From Humisphaera borealis (GTDB lineage Bacteria; Planctomycetota; Phycisphaerae; Tepidisphaerales; Tepidisphaeraceae): a DNA stretch of 64,000 nucleotides. Shown here one piece after another: positions 25,468-34,323 of the stretch. Both the position numbers and the translations under genes were made by a program. Each line of letters starts with the position of its first letter. Within the stretch, counting starts at the first letter, position 1. The stretch spans positions 1,860,001 through 1,924,000 of the forward strand of contig NZ_CP063458.1 in assembly GCF_015169395.1 (NCBI RefSeq), in the 5' to 3' direction. The notes beneath the pieces are model-generated. The model was not told where the DNA came from. It did no database searches and worked only from the letters and a program-made list of their open reading frames with translations.

Positions 25468-28400
25468 TCACAACCGATACGTCTTGATCCAGGTGATCTG
25501 CTCTTTCGCTTTCTCGATCATCGGACCCTGCGGGAAGCTGTTGACGTAGTTGCCGTAGCTGTCCATCGCCTTGACCCACTCGTTGAGGTGTTCGTAGTTC
25601 TCGGCGACGGCGAACTGGGCGTCGGCGGCGCGATTGCTGCCGCGGTAGTTCCGCAGGAACGACTTGTAGGCGTCGATCGCCTCGGCGTACTTGGCGTCGC
25701 GTTCGTAGTTCTGGGCGATGCGCCAGCTTGCCTCCTCGGCGACTGCCGTCCCGCTGAACTGCCGGACGATTTCGAGCCAGGTCGCCATCGCCTGCTGCGA
25801 ATCGTTCAGCCGTTCGCCGTAGATCGTCGCGACGCGAAGTAATGCTTCGCCGGCCTTATCCGCACCGGGCACCTTGCCGGCGGCGGCGTACGACTCGACC
25901 GCCTTCCGCAGCGCGACGTTGATCTTGTCCTGCTTGTCGGCGAGCTGCGAACAGGTCATCGCCTCGATGTCCTGCTGGGCCTTGGTGGCGGCCATGTTCA
26001 CGGCGGCCTGGTCCCACAGGAAGTTGTCGTTGGCGCCGCGGGCTTCTTCGAGCTCGGCCTGTGCGCCTTTGCCGCCCTGCCGAAGCTCCTGGATCTTCGC
26101 CTGCTGGGCGGCGCGGTTACTGACGCGGGCAGAGTTCACCCGGCCGTACGCCTGCTTCTGCTGCACGTCCTTGTTTAAGTCAAACTGCTGCTCGCGGGTG
26201 TAGCCGGCGATCTGCTGGGCCTCTTCTTCGTAACTCTTGCCGATCGCCAGCAACGCGTCGTCGGCGAGTGGGCTTTCCGGGTAGGTCCGGGCCATCACCG
26301 CCATCGCATCGCGGGCGTCGCCGGTCCGGTTGAGGCTCAGGTACGACAGCCCGACCTGGTACAGCGCGTCGTCGGCAAGATGGCTGCCCGGCCACTTCTG
26401 CGCCACCTTGCGGAACTCACCGACCGCCTTGGTCGGATTGCCCAACTGCCCCTGCGTGATCGTGGCGATCTGGAACTGGGCGTCGAACGCCTTGGGGCCG
26501 TTCTCGTCCACGAGCTGCTGGTATTTGGCGATGTCCTTCAGGATGCCCGTTCGGCGATTGGCCTCGGCGACGCGGGGGTCCTTCGGGTAGCTGTTGACGA
26601 ACGACTGATACGCCCCGATCGCTTCCCGCCAGAGGCTCAGGTTCAGCGTGCATTCGGCAATCGCCCAGCGGGCTTCCTGCACCCACTGCCCGTTCGATGC
26701 GTATTCGATCGTCACGCGCTTGTACGCTTCGATCGCGTCGGCCCAGGCTTCGTTTGTCTGGTGGATCTGGCCGATCATCGTCAGTGCCTGACCTGCTTCA
26801 GGATGCCGGGGGAAACTGGCGACGAACGTGCCCAGCACGTGCAGCGCCTCCACCCAGCGGCTCTGCTGCTTCAGGCTGGCGCCGATTTGGTAGATCGCAT
26901 TCTGCGCCGCCGGGTCGGCCCCGCCGCGGGCGAAGTTGATTTCCAGGTAAACCTCCGCCGCCCGCAGCGGCCGGCCCAGGTTCGACTGGTAGCTCGCCGC
27001 CATCTGCTGGGCGGCCTGCTGGGCGAGCGGGTTGGCGGGGAACTGAATGACCAGGTCGTTCCAGACGCTGATCGCTTCTTCGTGGAAGCCGCGGCTGGTG
27101 AGCTCCTGCGAGATGTCCCAGAGAATCTGCGGGATTGTCTGTACCTGCGGGTGGTCGTAGTACTCGCCGGCGGCGCGCTGCATTTCCTTCACTGCTCGCA
27201 CGTACTGGCCGCGGGCTAGCGTCGGGCTGCTGTTGCCGACGGTGTGTGCCTGCGTCAGGAAGCTGGTCGCCAGTTGCCACTGGGCGTCGAGCCGCAGCTG
27301 CCGTTCGTCGGGGAACTCGGCGACGATTCTCGCGAACTCGGCGCGGGCGGCGTCGAACCGCTTGCTGACTTCGGCAAGGAACAGCTGCCGGTTGTTGCCC
27401 ATCTTGGCCGGGTCAACCGATTGGCCTGCCCAGGCAAGCGTGTCCTGCGCGATCGCCAGCCGCAGCCTCGGCAGTTCGGCGTCCTTGGGGTTGTCCGTGA
27501 GAAAGGCGCGGGCCTGCTCGGCGGCGCGCTGCCACTGCCCATTGGCCCGCCAATGACCGACGATCACCATGATTTCGCCGCGCGACTGCTCGGCGGTGCG
27601 CGTCGCGGCGTACTTCTTGCGGATATCGCGGAAGATCTTGTTCGCCGACTCCAACGCGGCGGACTGCCGGGCAATCTCGGCTTCCGAAAGCACCGGTGGT
27701 GCGTCGCCGGGTCGCTGCTGTCCCTGCTGCGCGGGCATTTCCTGCGGCTGGTTGGCGGCGTTCTGGTAGTTTAGCTTGCCTTTCATTTCCTTGGCGTCGC
27801 GAAGCTGGGCGATCATCGCCGACCGCCGGGCTTCCTGTGCCGAAATCGCCGCGATGACCTCGCGGTCGGCACGGGCCAGGCTGTCCTCGGCTTTGACGAA
27901 CTTCGACGCGTCACCGCCAAACGCCCCCGCATCGCTCATGGGTTTGCCGGTGGCGGCGGTCTCTGGCATAGGCGTGGAGGCTGGTCCCGACGCTCCGATA
28001 CCTCCGCCAAACGCCGAGCCCACCGGTGCCGAGACCGCCGGTGGCGGCACCCCGCCAGGCACCGGCGTGGTGGGCGCCATCGCGACGCCGCTGACCGTCA
28101 GGCCGGAATCCGGCGACACGCCCTGGCGGCCTGATGTCAGCGCCGTCAGCACCTCTCGCGCGTGATCGGGCATCACCTTGCCGATCTGGCACATCCCGCG
28201 GGCGAACTCCAGTCGCTCGGGGTCGCGAATCTTCAGCTCCGGCTTGAGCAGCACGGCGTAGACGCCGTCGGCGACATCCCATGCATCAACCCGCGTCCAG
28301 TCGAGCGCCATCGCCATCACTCGACCGATCGCAGCGCCCACCAACGCGCTGTCGGGACGAGCCTTGATGTACGTCTCGTAGGCCGCCAGGGCGGCGGTGT

Positions 28401-30939
28401 AATCGTCGGTGATTTTCGTCGGCGGCGTGATCTCCCCTTTCTCCGCCGCGCGGGAGGCCTGCAAGGACGCCCTGGCCTTGTTTTCCATCGCGCCGATCGC
28501 TGCAAATGCCGCCCGCTCTTCCAAGCTCGGGCTGATGGGCGTCGCCTGCGACAGCGCCGGCTTGCCGGCGGCAAAAGTCGCCAAGTCGCGGTAAATCTGC
28601 GCCGCCGCGTCGAAGGCGCCCTGCTGCTGGTAGGTATCGGCGACGGCCAGCACCGCTTGTGCCGATTGCTCGGCCAGCGGGTCGGTCGGGTGGTCGGCGA
28701 TGAACTTGGTATGGGCGGCGATCGCCGCCTTCATCGCATCGGACAGTGCCAGCACTTTGCTTCCGCCGAACTGCGACAACTGATCGGCCAGCTCACGTCG
28801 AGCCGCATCAACCGACAGCCGGGCGAGCTGGAACTGGGCAAACGTATCGCCGGCCGGTGAAGGTTTCGCACCAGCACCCTGCGGCTTGGCCGATGCGATG
28901 GTGCGGGCGGCCGCGAAGTCCTTCTTTTGTGCGTAATGATTCACGATCGACAGAGACAGCGAGCGAACCTGCTGAAGGTAGGGATCTGTCGGCGACCGAT
29001 CGGCCTGCAACTCGTAAAGCCGCTGTGCGGCCTTGAGCAGCCTGGCGTCGACGTCCTTCCCCACCGCCAGCCCGGCGGCGGTCAGGCGGTTTTCGTCGTC
29101 GATCGCCTGGCGGATCCAGAGATTCACCAGCGCCAAGTCCACTTGCTGCTTTTGTGTCGCGGGCAGCAGTCCGGCCAGTTGGGCGTATGCCGCTTCGGCG
29201 TTGGCGTGCTGGTTGGCGGAGGTCCAGGTCAGCAGGTGAGAATTGAGGCGGTCAAACGCACGCGGCGCGGCCGACACCTGCCGTTTGACGATCTCGCCGA
29301 GCACGGCGATCAGGTCCTGCTGCGGTTGACTGAGTTTGGCATTGTCGGCGGCCTTGCCGGCGGCGACATTGTCGCGGAACAGTTCCACCGCCGACGCATT
29401 CAGCAAATCGACCTGCCGCCAGGCCGCTTCTGCCCACTCCGGTCGGTCCGGCGACAGGGCGGCGAGCAGCGGCGTATTGACGCTCAAGGCCAGCTTGACC
29501 ACCGGCACTTCGCGGCCGACTTCTGCAATTGTGCGGGAGGCCATCGCGACGGCGGTCGTGTCGGCGTTGTCCTTCACCACCGGCAACGCAACCTGCACGG
29601 ACCAATCGAGCAGCGGCTTGAGCGCTGTCGGCTTGTCGCCCCACGGGATCTGCGCCGCGAGCTGGCGGATCTGCTCGGCCATCGCGGCCTGTTCCTTCCA
29701 TGCCCCACCGCCCGCCGGCTCCTTGTTAATCGCGGCGAAGACGCGCAGCACCTCGGCCACACCCGCCGGCAACTGCCCGGCAGGCCCTTTCACCTGCCCG
29801 GCAGCCACCAAGGCCTCCAATTCGGCGATTGCCAGCTTCATCGAATAGCGGGCATCGGCGCGGAGGGTGATCAGGCGACTGCTGGAGGTCGGATTGCTTT
29901 TGAGCAGCGCTTCGGCACCCGCTTTGGCGGCACCGACAGCACCAAACTTCTCGTACCGCTCATTGAGATAGTTGACGATCCGGTTCGTCAGCGAGACGGC
30001 TTCATCGGCCTTGGCGACCTGCTTGTACATCAGCGTGGTGGCTTCGATCGCCGCCAGGTCAGACGGCGACAGCACGGCGTCGCGTCGCGGTTCGCCGCCA
30101 ACGCTCGCCAACGCCAGATAGCCATCGATCAGCCGTCGTCGGGCGGCCGGCAGCTGCTCGTGCGTGGGGTGATCGGCGATCCACTTGGCGAGCGCCGCGA
30201 CCTTCGCCGCGTCGAGGCTCTGACTGAGGTCGTAGTTCAGCAGTTCGAACTCGGCCAGCGCAGCCGACGGCGTGTTGGGATTTTTCGCGACCACGTCGCG
30301 CAGGGTTTCCAGCCCCTCGAGCACCCGGGAATCATTGGTGCGAACCTTCGCCAGCCCGATCAGCGTGCGGAGCTCCGGATCGTTCGCCATCGCCGGCTGC
30401 GTGACGAGCAGCTCGCTCGCGGTCGTCAGCGCGTGAGGCGTCTTGCCGATGGGGAGCAAGCCACGCATGCGGAGAATGGACGCCTTGGCGCGCTGGGAAT
30501 CGGTGAGGGCACGGTCGGCGAGCAGCCGATCGGCAGCGGTGACGGCCGAATCCCAGAGCTCGTCCTTCAGCAGCGCCTCGATGATGCTGAGCGTCGTATC
30601 AGCCGATGCCTTCTGGCCGGTCAGGACCTTGAGCATCTGTTTGGCATAGGGCTCGTTCGGCGCCAGCACCGACGTCTTCTGCCAGGCGGCGACGGCCGCA
30701 TCCACCTGCCCCAGCTGGTACTCGGCCTTGCCGAGCCAGAGGTACACCTCGGGGTTCTTGTTGTCAGTTTGCGAGGCGGTCGCGAAGAGCTCGCGGGCCT
30801 TGTCGAACTGGCCGGCGTTAAACGCCGTCACCCCGTCCTTGAAAGCCGCCCCTGCCACTTCCTGCCCGGATGAGATCGCCGGCATGCCACAGGAAAGAAC
30901 CGCCGCCACCAGGATCGCCCGGACTCTGTTTCGACTCAT
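25468..30939 (-). CDS. Giant exported TPR-repeat protein (1823 aa)
   Basis: The product starts with a signal peptide (AILVAAVLSCGMPAISSGQE) and consists mostly of helical TPR-like repeats. The N-terminal part (about residues 30-110) is a standard TPR stretch (AFNAGQFDKARELFATASQT), and the last ~700 residues contain many YbgF/BamD-like repeats such as ALYQVGLSYLSLNRTGDARD and AVAENYEHLNEWVKAMDSYG. In between are Ala-rich helical regions and a Gly/Pro/Ala-rich break near residue 970-1010. GGAGGCAAGCA precedes the ATG. It may act as a periplasmic scaffold; with the 461-aa TPR gene downstream it probably forms one unit. No enzymatic motif is seen. Confidence 0.85.
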   Translation of the reverse strand: MSRNRVRAILVAAVLSCGMPAISSGQEVAGAAFKDGVTAFNAGQFDKARELFATASQTDNKNPEVYLWLGKAEYQLGQVDAAVAAWQKTSVLAPNEPYAKQMLKVLTGQKASADTTLSIIEALLKDELWDSAVTAADRLLADRALTDSQRAKASILRMRGLLPIGKTPHALTTASELLVTQPAMANDPELRTLIGLAKVRTNDSRVLEGLETLRDVVAKNPNTPSAALAEFELLNYDLSQSLDAAKVAALAKWIADHPTHEQLPAARRRLIDGYLALASVGGEPRRDAVLSPSDLAAIEATTLMYKQVAKADEAVSLTNRIVNYLNERYEKFGAVGAAKAGAEALLKSNPTSSSRLITLRADARYSMKLAIAELEALVAAGQVKGPAGQLPAGVAEVLRVFAAINKEPAGGGAWKEQAAMAEQIRQLAAQIPWGDKPTALKPLLDWSVQVALPVVKDNADTTAVAMASRTIAEVGREVPVVKLALSVNTPLLAALSPDRPEWAEAAWRQVDLLNASAVELFRDNVAAGKAADNAKLSQPQQDLIAVLGEIVKRQVSAAPRAFDRLNSHLLTWTSANQHANAEAAYAQLAGLLPATQKQQVDLALVNLWIRQAIDDENRLTAAGLAVGKDVDARLLKAAQRLYELQADRSPTDPYLQQVRSLSLSIVNHYAQKKDFAAARTIASAKPQGAGAKPSPAGDTFAQFQLARLSVDAARRELADQLSQFGGSKVLALSDAMKAAIAAHTKFIADHPTDPLAEQSAQAVLAVADTYQQQGAFDAAAQIYRDLATFAAGKPALSQATPISPSLEERAAFAAIGAMENKARASLQASRAAEKGEITPPTKITDDYTAALAAYETYIKARPDSALVGAAIGRVMAMALDWTRVDAWDVADGVYAVLLKPELKIRDPERLEFARGMCQIGKVMPDHAREVLTALTSGRQGVSPDSGLTVSGVAMAPTTPVPGGVPPPAVSAPVGSAFGGGIGASGPASTPMPETAATGKPMSDAGAFGGDASKFVKAEDSLARADREVIAAISAQEARRSAMIAQLRDAKEMKGKLNYQNAANQPQEMPAQQGQQRPGDAPPVLSEAEIARQSAALESANKIFRDIRKKYAATRTAEQSRGEIMVIVGHWRANGQWQRAAEQARAFLTDNPKDAELPRLRLAIAQDTLAWAGQSVDPAKMGNNRQLFLAEVSKRFDAARAEFARIVAEFPDERQLRLDAQWQLATSFLTQAHTVGNSSPTLARGQYVRAVKEMQRAAGEYYDHPQVQTIPQILWDISQELTSRGFHEEAISVWNDLVIQFPANPLAQQAAQQMAASYQSNLGRPLRAAEVYLEINFARGGADPAAQNAIYQIGASLKQQSRWVEALHVLGTFVASFPRHPEAGQALTMIGQIHQTNEAWADAIEAYKRVTIEYASNGQWVQEARWAIAECTLNLSLWREAIGAYQSFVNSYPKDPRVAEANRRTGILKDIAKYQQLVDENGPKAFDAQFQIATITQGQLGNPTKAVGEFRKVAQKWPGSHLADDALYQVGLSYLSLNRTGDARDAMAVMARTYPESPLADDALLAIGKSYEEEAQQIAGYTREQQFDLNKDVQQKQAYGRVNSARVSNRAAQQAKIQELRQGGKGAQAELEEARGANDNFLWDQAAVNMAATKAQQDIEAMTCSQLADKQDKINVALRKAVESYAAAGKVPGADKAGEALLRVATIYGERLNDSQQAMATWLEIVRQFSGTAVAEEASWRIAQNYERDAKYAEAIDAYKSFLRNYRGSNRAADAQFAVAENYEHLNEWVKAMDSYGNYVNSFPQGPMIEKAKEQITWIKTYRL

Positions 30940-31090
30940 TGCTTGCCTCCGCTGTGTGAACGAGTCTTCAGACGCGCCGGCGGCAAAAGAGTTTCAAGAA
31001 TGTGGAAGCTGAAACTCTGCTGCGGCTCGCGCGTCAGAGAATTGAGAGAACCGGCTCTCGTCCGTTTTCACTTCATTTCCTGAGGTCCTC

Positions 31091-31693
31091 ATGAACCGTT
31101 TAATCCCCATGGCGCTTCTGGGTGTCGCGATGTCCTTCGGCGGATCGGCGATCGCCGGTGAGAGGACGACCGTGACAGTGACCGTCGAAACCCCGAAATG
31201 CCAGCCGGTCCCCGTCAGTCCGCCGGTCTCCGTTTGCCCGCCGGTGCGATGCTGGGTGCCGCCGGTGTACGAAGAGAAACGCGTGCAGGTATGGGTGGAT
31301 GCGGTGTACCGCACGATCCCGCAGCGTGCCTGGGTTCCGCCGGTCTATCGCACGGTATACGAACGCATCTGCCGCCCCGCGGTGACGAAGACCGTGTTGG
31401 AACGGGTCTACATCCCCGACCAGTGGGAAACACGAACGGTCGTCCGCTGCGAAGGCGGCACGACCTACACGACACGCGAGCGTGAGCTGGTTCAGCCGGG
31501 TCACTTCGAGTCACGCTCGACGCAAGTCGTCGTCACGCCAGCGCGAGAGGAAACCATCGAACGCCAGGAAGTCGTCAGCGCCGGACACTACCGTGAGGAA
31601 CTGAAGCAGGAACTGGCGTCTCCCGGGCGTTTTGAGTACCGCGTGGAGCGCGTCGTCGTTCGGCCGGGGTACTACGAGGTGGCGGCACGCTGA
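31091..31693 (+). CDS. Secreted repetitive protein with Val/Tyr/Arg-rich beta repeats
   Basis: A 200-residue protein with a signal peptide (PMALLGVAMSFGGSAIAGER). The mature part is made of short imperfect repeats: RCWVPPVYEEKRVQVWV, RAWVPPVYRTVYERICRPAV, then LVQPGHFESRSTQVVV, VVSAGHYREELKQEL and LASPGRFEYRVERVVV. The alternation of Val, Tyr and Arg suggests extended beta structure. Similar WVPPVYR repeat proteins occur in planctomycetes without known function. A GAGG ribosome site precedes ATG 31091. It is divergent from the giant TPR gene and convergent with the next small gene, sharing a terminator with it. Confidence 0.72.
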   Translation: MNRLIPMALLGVAMSFGGSAIAGERTTVTVTVETPKCQPVPVSPPVSVCPPVRCWVPPVYEEKRVQVWVDAVYRTIPQRAWVPPVYRTVYERICRPAVTKTVLERVYIPDQWETRTVVRCEGGTTYTTRERELVQPGHFESRSTQVVVTPAREETIERQEVVSAGHYREELKQELASPGRFEYRVERVVVRPGYYEVAAR

Positions 31694-31746
31694 AGTCTCG
31701 TCGCCGCGAGTCCTTCGAGAACCCATCATTCGCCTGAAACAAGAAC

Positions 31747-31779
31747 GCCGACGCCGGGTGACATTCACCCGGCGTCGGC
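31747..31779. terminator. Perfect hairpin, bidirectional terminator
   Basis: A perfect 15-bp stem (GCCGACGCCGGGTGA, loop cat, TCACCCGGCGTCGGC) is followed by tcgtttactttt. It lies between the convergent stops at 31693 (plus) and 31813 (minus), the right place for a shared terminator. Confidence 0.8.
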
Positions 31780-31812
31780 TCGTTTACTTTTCGTCGCATT
31801 CGCGACGTTCGC

Positions 31813-32049
31813 TCAACGGGCCTGGTAGCCGCTGACACGCGAGCCGACGGTTACCGGGACCAGGTGCACCTTCGGCGCGGCCTGTTCGCGGCCGGTCAGG
31901 GCGTAGGGACGAGCCGCGTGATCCTGCGTCACGACCACCGGGACAACCGTGCGGCCCGCCTGGACATGGCGGACTTCGGCCGTATGGCCGGCTAGGGCAG
32001 CGGAGGACATCAGGGTCACGGCAAACAAGGCAGCAAGTTTCGCGATCAT
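31813..32049 (-). CDS. Small secreted protein (78 aa), unknown function
   Basis: A short protein with a clear signal peptide (KLAALFAVTLMSSAALAG) and a mature part of about 58 residues rich in Val, His and Arg (VRHVQAGRTVVPVVVTQDHA). The reading is supported by a strong AAGGAG ribosome site six bases before the ATG and by the shared terminator at its 3' end. No family was recognised. Its Val/Arg-rich composition is similar in style to the neighbouring convergent repeat protein, but no sequence relation was shown. Confidence 0.68.
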   Translation of the reverse strand: MIAKLAALFAVTLMSSAALAGHTAEVRHVQAGRTVVPVVVTQDHAARPYALTGREQAAPKVHLVPVTVGSRVSGYQAR

Positions 32050-32461
32050 GGCAGACTCCTTAAAAGAGGTTATTTCTCAAATGTCTTGGTCAATCATTCG
32101 TACGCCTATTGGATGCCGAGGCCCGGGCTTCAGTGACAACTCGACTGTGGTCGAAGTAAATTTTTCCAAGCCGCGGAGCGAAGCATGCGGCATATGAATC
32201 CAGATTGCAGACGCCAAACAGGTGTAAGGCCGCTGTCGTGTCGGCGACATGTCTCGGGGTATATATGCGTCAACGGAAACACGTTTTCCTGACTCATTGT
32301 GCCTTGAGGCTCTGCTCCGACGCAATACCGGTTTTCAGATTCCCTGGTTCCCCGCGCCGGCCCGGACGGTGTAGCCGCAATTTCCGACTGTGCGACACGT
32401 TTAGACATCCGCCCGGGCGACACCGGCAGGCTCACTGGATCATTCAACCCGCCACCACACC
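32050..32461. other. Intergenic region upstream of divergent genes, no gene seen
   Basis: About 410 bases with lower GC than the surroundings, including A/T-rich patches (gaagtaaatttttccaag near 32153, ggggtatatatgcg near 32258). It should hold promoters for the small secreted protein (minus) and the sulfatase (plus). No coding sequence, tRNA or clear repeat is seen. Confidence 0.4.
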
Positions 32462-33973
32462 ATGACTTTAAACGCCACCCTTCGCTGGTCCGCACTCGTG
32501 GTTCTTCTGGCCTGCGTGCCGGCGTTGTCGGCCGAGCGCCCGAACTTCGTCTTCATCAACATTGATGACCTGGGCTACGCCGACGTCGGCTGCTACGGGT
32601 CGAAGATCAACAAGACGCCGAACATCGACCGCATGGCCGCCGAAGGGATGAAACTCACGAGCTTCTATGCCGCCCCGGTCTGCTCGCCGTCGCGGGCTTC
32701 GCTGATGACCGGCAGCTATCCGAAGCGGTGCCTGCCGATCCCGCACGTGCTGTTTCCAGGTGATGCGGTCGGATTGAACCCGTCGGAAGTCACCATCGCC
32801 GAACTGCTGAAACAGCAGGGTTACGCGACGGGCATCATCGGTAAGTGGCATCTCGGCGATCAGACCGACTTCCTGCCCACGCGGCAGGGGTTCGATTTCT
32901 TCTACGGGCTGCCCTACTCGAACGACATGGGCCCTGCCGCCGACGGCGTGAAGAGCGATCTGGGCAAACCGCTGCCCGGGGCTGCTACCCGACCCGCGCA
33001 GGGAAAGAACGCACAAGGCAAGCAGCCCCCCACCAAGGCCGCACCGGCGAAACCCGCACAGGCCAAAACCGCACCGGGCCAGCCGCCGCTCCCCTGGCTG
33101 CGGAATGAGACGGTCATCAAGCGCGTCCTGCCGGACGATCAACAGTCGATGGTCGAGATGTACACGAAGGAAGCCGTCGCGTTCCTGAAACAGCACAAGG
33201 ACGAGTCGTTCTTCCTCTATCTGCCGCACAACTCGGTGCACTTCCCCATCTACCCGGGCAAGAAGTGGGCTGGAAAGAACCCCAACGGGCTCTACAGCGA
33301 CTGGGTTGAAGAAACCGACTGGAGCGTCGGACAGGTGCTCGACACGTTGCGCGAACTGGGACTCGACAAGAAGACCCTGGTCGTCTTCACCTCCGACAAC
33401 GGCGGCACGCAGCGCGCCAGCAATACCCCGCTGCGAGGCTTCAAGGCCAGCACGTGGGAGGGCGGCGTCCGCGTGCCGACGATCGCGTGGTGGCCCGGCA
33501 AGATCGCCGCCGGCACTACCTTCGACGGCATCTCCGGCATGATCGACATCCTGCCCACGTTCGTCCCACTGGCCGGCGGCCAACTGCCGACCGACCGCAA
33601 GTACGACGGCGGCGACCTCTGGCCGGTGCTGTCGGGTCAGCCGGGCGCCAAAGGACCGCGCGACACCTTCTATTATTACCGCGGGCTCAAGCTTGAAGCG
33701 GTCCGCAAAGGCACATGGAAACTGCACCTGGCCAAGGGTGAACTGTACAACCTTGCGACCGACGTCAGCGAAGCGCACGACGTTGCGAAGGACAACGAAA
33801 AGGTCGTCGAGGAACTCAAGGCGATGGCGCAGGCGATGGACGGCGACCTCGGCCTCGACGGCTTTGGTGCCGGCGTCCGAAAGCTCGGTAAGGTCGATAA
33901 CGCCCGGCCGATCATCGCACATGACGGTACGGTGCGGTCCGACCTCAAGTCGGAGCTGGCACCGGTGAAGTGA
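32462..33973 (+). CDS. Secreted sulfatase (arylsulfatase A-type)
   Basis: A 503-residue protein with a signal peptide (ALVVLLACVPALSAE) and the type I sulfatase architecture. FINIDDLGYADVGCYG supplies metal-binding Asp35 and Asp36, and APVCSPSRASLMTG carries the C-x-P-S-R motif whose Cys74 is converted to formylglycine. Further on are GKWHLG and FTSDNGGTQ. Such enzymes remove sulfate from polysaccharides, a common planctomycete ability. An unusual Pro/Ala/Lys/Gln-rich insert (residues ~178-215, AQGKNAQGKQPPTKAAPAKP) interrupts the catalytic domain. The formylglycine-generating enzyme is not encoded in this window. Confidence 0.93.
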   Translation: MTLNATLRWSALVVLLACVPALSAERPNFVFINIDDLGYADVGCYGSKINKTPNIDRMAAEGMKLTSFYAAPVCSPSRASLMTGSYPKRCLPIPHVLFPGDAVGLNPSEVTIAELLKQQGYATGIIGKWHLGDQTDFLPTRQGFDFFYGLPYSNDMGPAADGVKSDLGKPLPGAATRPAQGKNAQGKQPPTKAAPAKPAQAKTAPGQPPLPWLRNETVIKRVLPDDQQSMVEMYTKEAVAFLKQHKDESFFLYLPHNSVHFPIYPGKKWAGKNPNGLYSDWVEETDWSVGQVLDTLRELGLDKKTLVVFTSDNGGTQRASNTPLRGFKASTWEGGVRVPTIAWWPGKIAAGTTFDGISGMIDILPTFVPLAGGQLPTDRKYDGGDLWPVLSGQPGAKGPRDTFYYYRGLKLEAVRKGTWKLHLAKGELYNLATDVSEAHDVAKDNEKVVEELKAMAQAMDGDLGLDGFGAGVRKLGKVDNARPIIAHDGTVRSDLKSELAPVK

Positions 33974-34323
33974 CCGTTGACCGCGCGATCCGTTTCGCGT
34001 CCGATGGTTAGACGCGAAGCGGAGCGCGGGACGGTGCGCCGAGTGCGCCAGAATCAGCGCGGAACCGAGGGGGGTACGGAGCGCTACTCGTAGGTTTGTT
34101 CCCCCATACCTCTCTTTATCCGCGCAAATTTGAACTCATTCCCCGTCCAAAACGTTACTATCGGTGGGGAGTACAAGCACGACCCTTCTCCGGATTTAGC
34201 AAAATTGCCGTCAGACTCGCCCGGCTTCGGCAGTGATGCAGGTGTCGGTGCAACCCTGCCATCGGCTCATGCGCGACCGCAGCCGTAAACAGGAGTAGAA
34301 CCCGTACCCTTGCCATTGGAGCC
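33974..34323. other. Intergenic region after the sulfatase: palindrome only
   Basis: This 350-base stretch holds the palindrome at 33984-34028 near its left end. The remainder, including the A/T-richer part near 34080-34200, shows no gene or repeat recognised by eye; a promoter for the downstream cytochrome gene is expected. Confidence 0.4.
33984..34028. repeat. Imperfect palindrome after the sulfatase gene
   Basis: Arms 33984-34001 and 34011-34028 (18 nt) pair at 16 of 18 positions around a 9-nt loop. It sits 11 bases after the sulfatase stop and may be a terminator or a solitary repeat. Confidence 0.65.

Noticed and set aside
28927-30873. A 648-residue plus-strand frame opposite the giant TPR gene
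   Set aside because: It is antisense to a well-supported coding region, has His/Arg/Gly-rich composition typical of high-GC shadow frames, and no domain.
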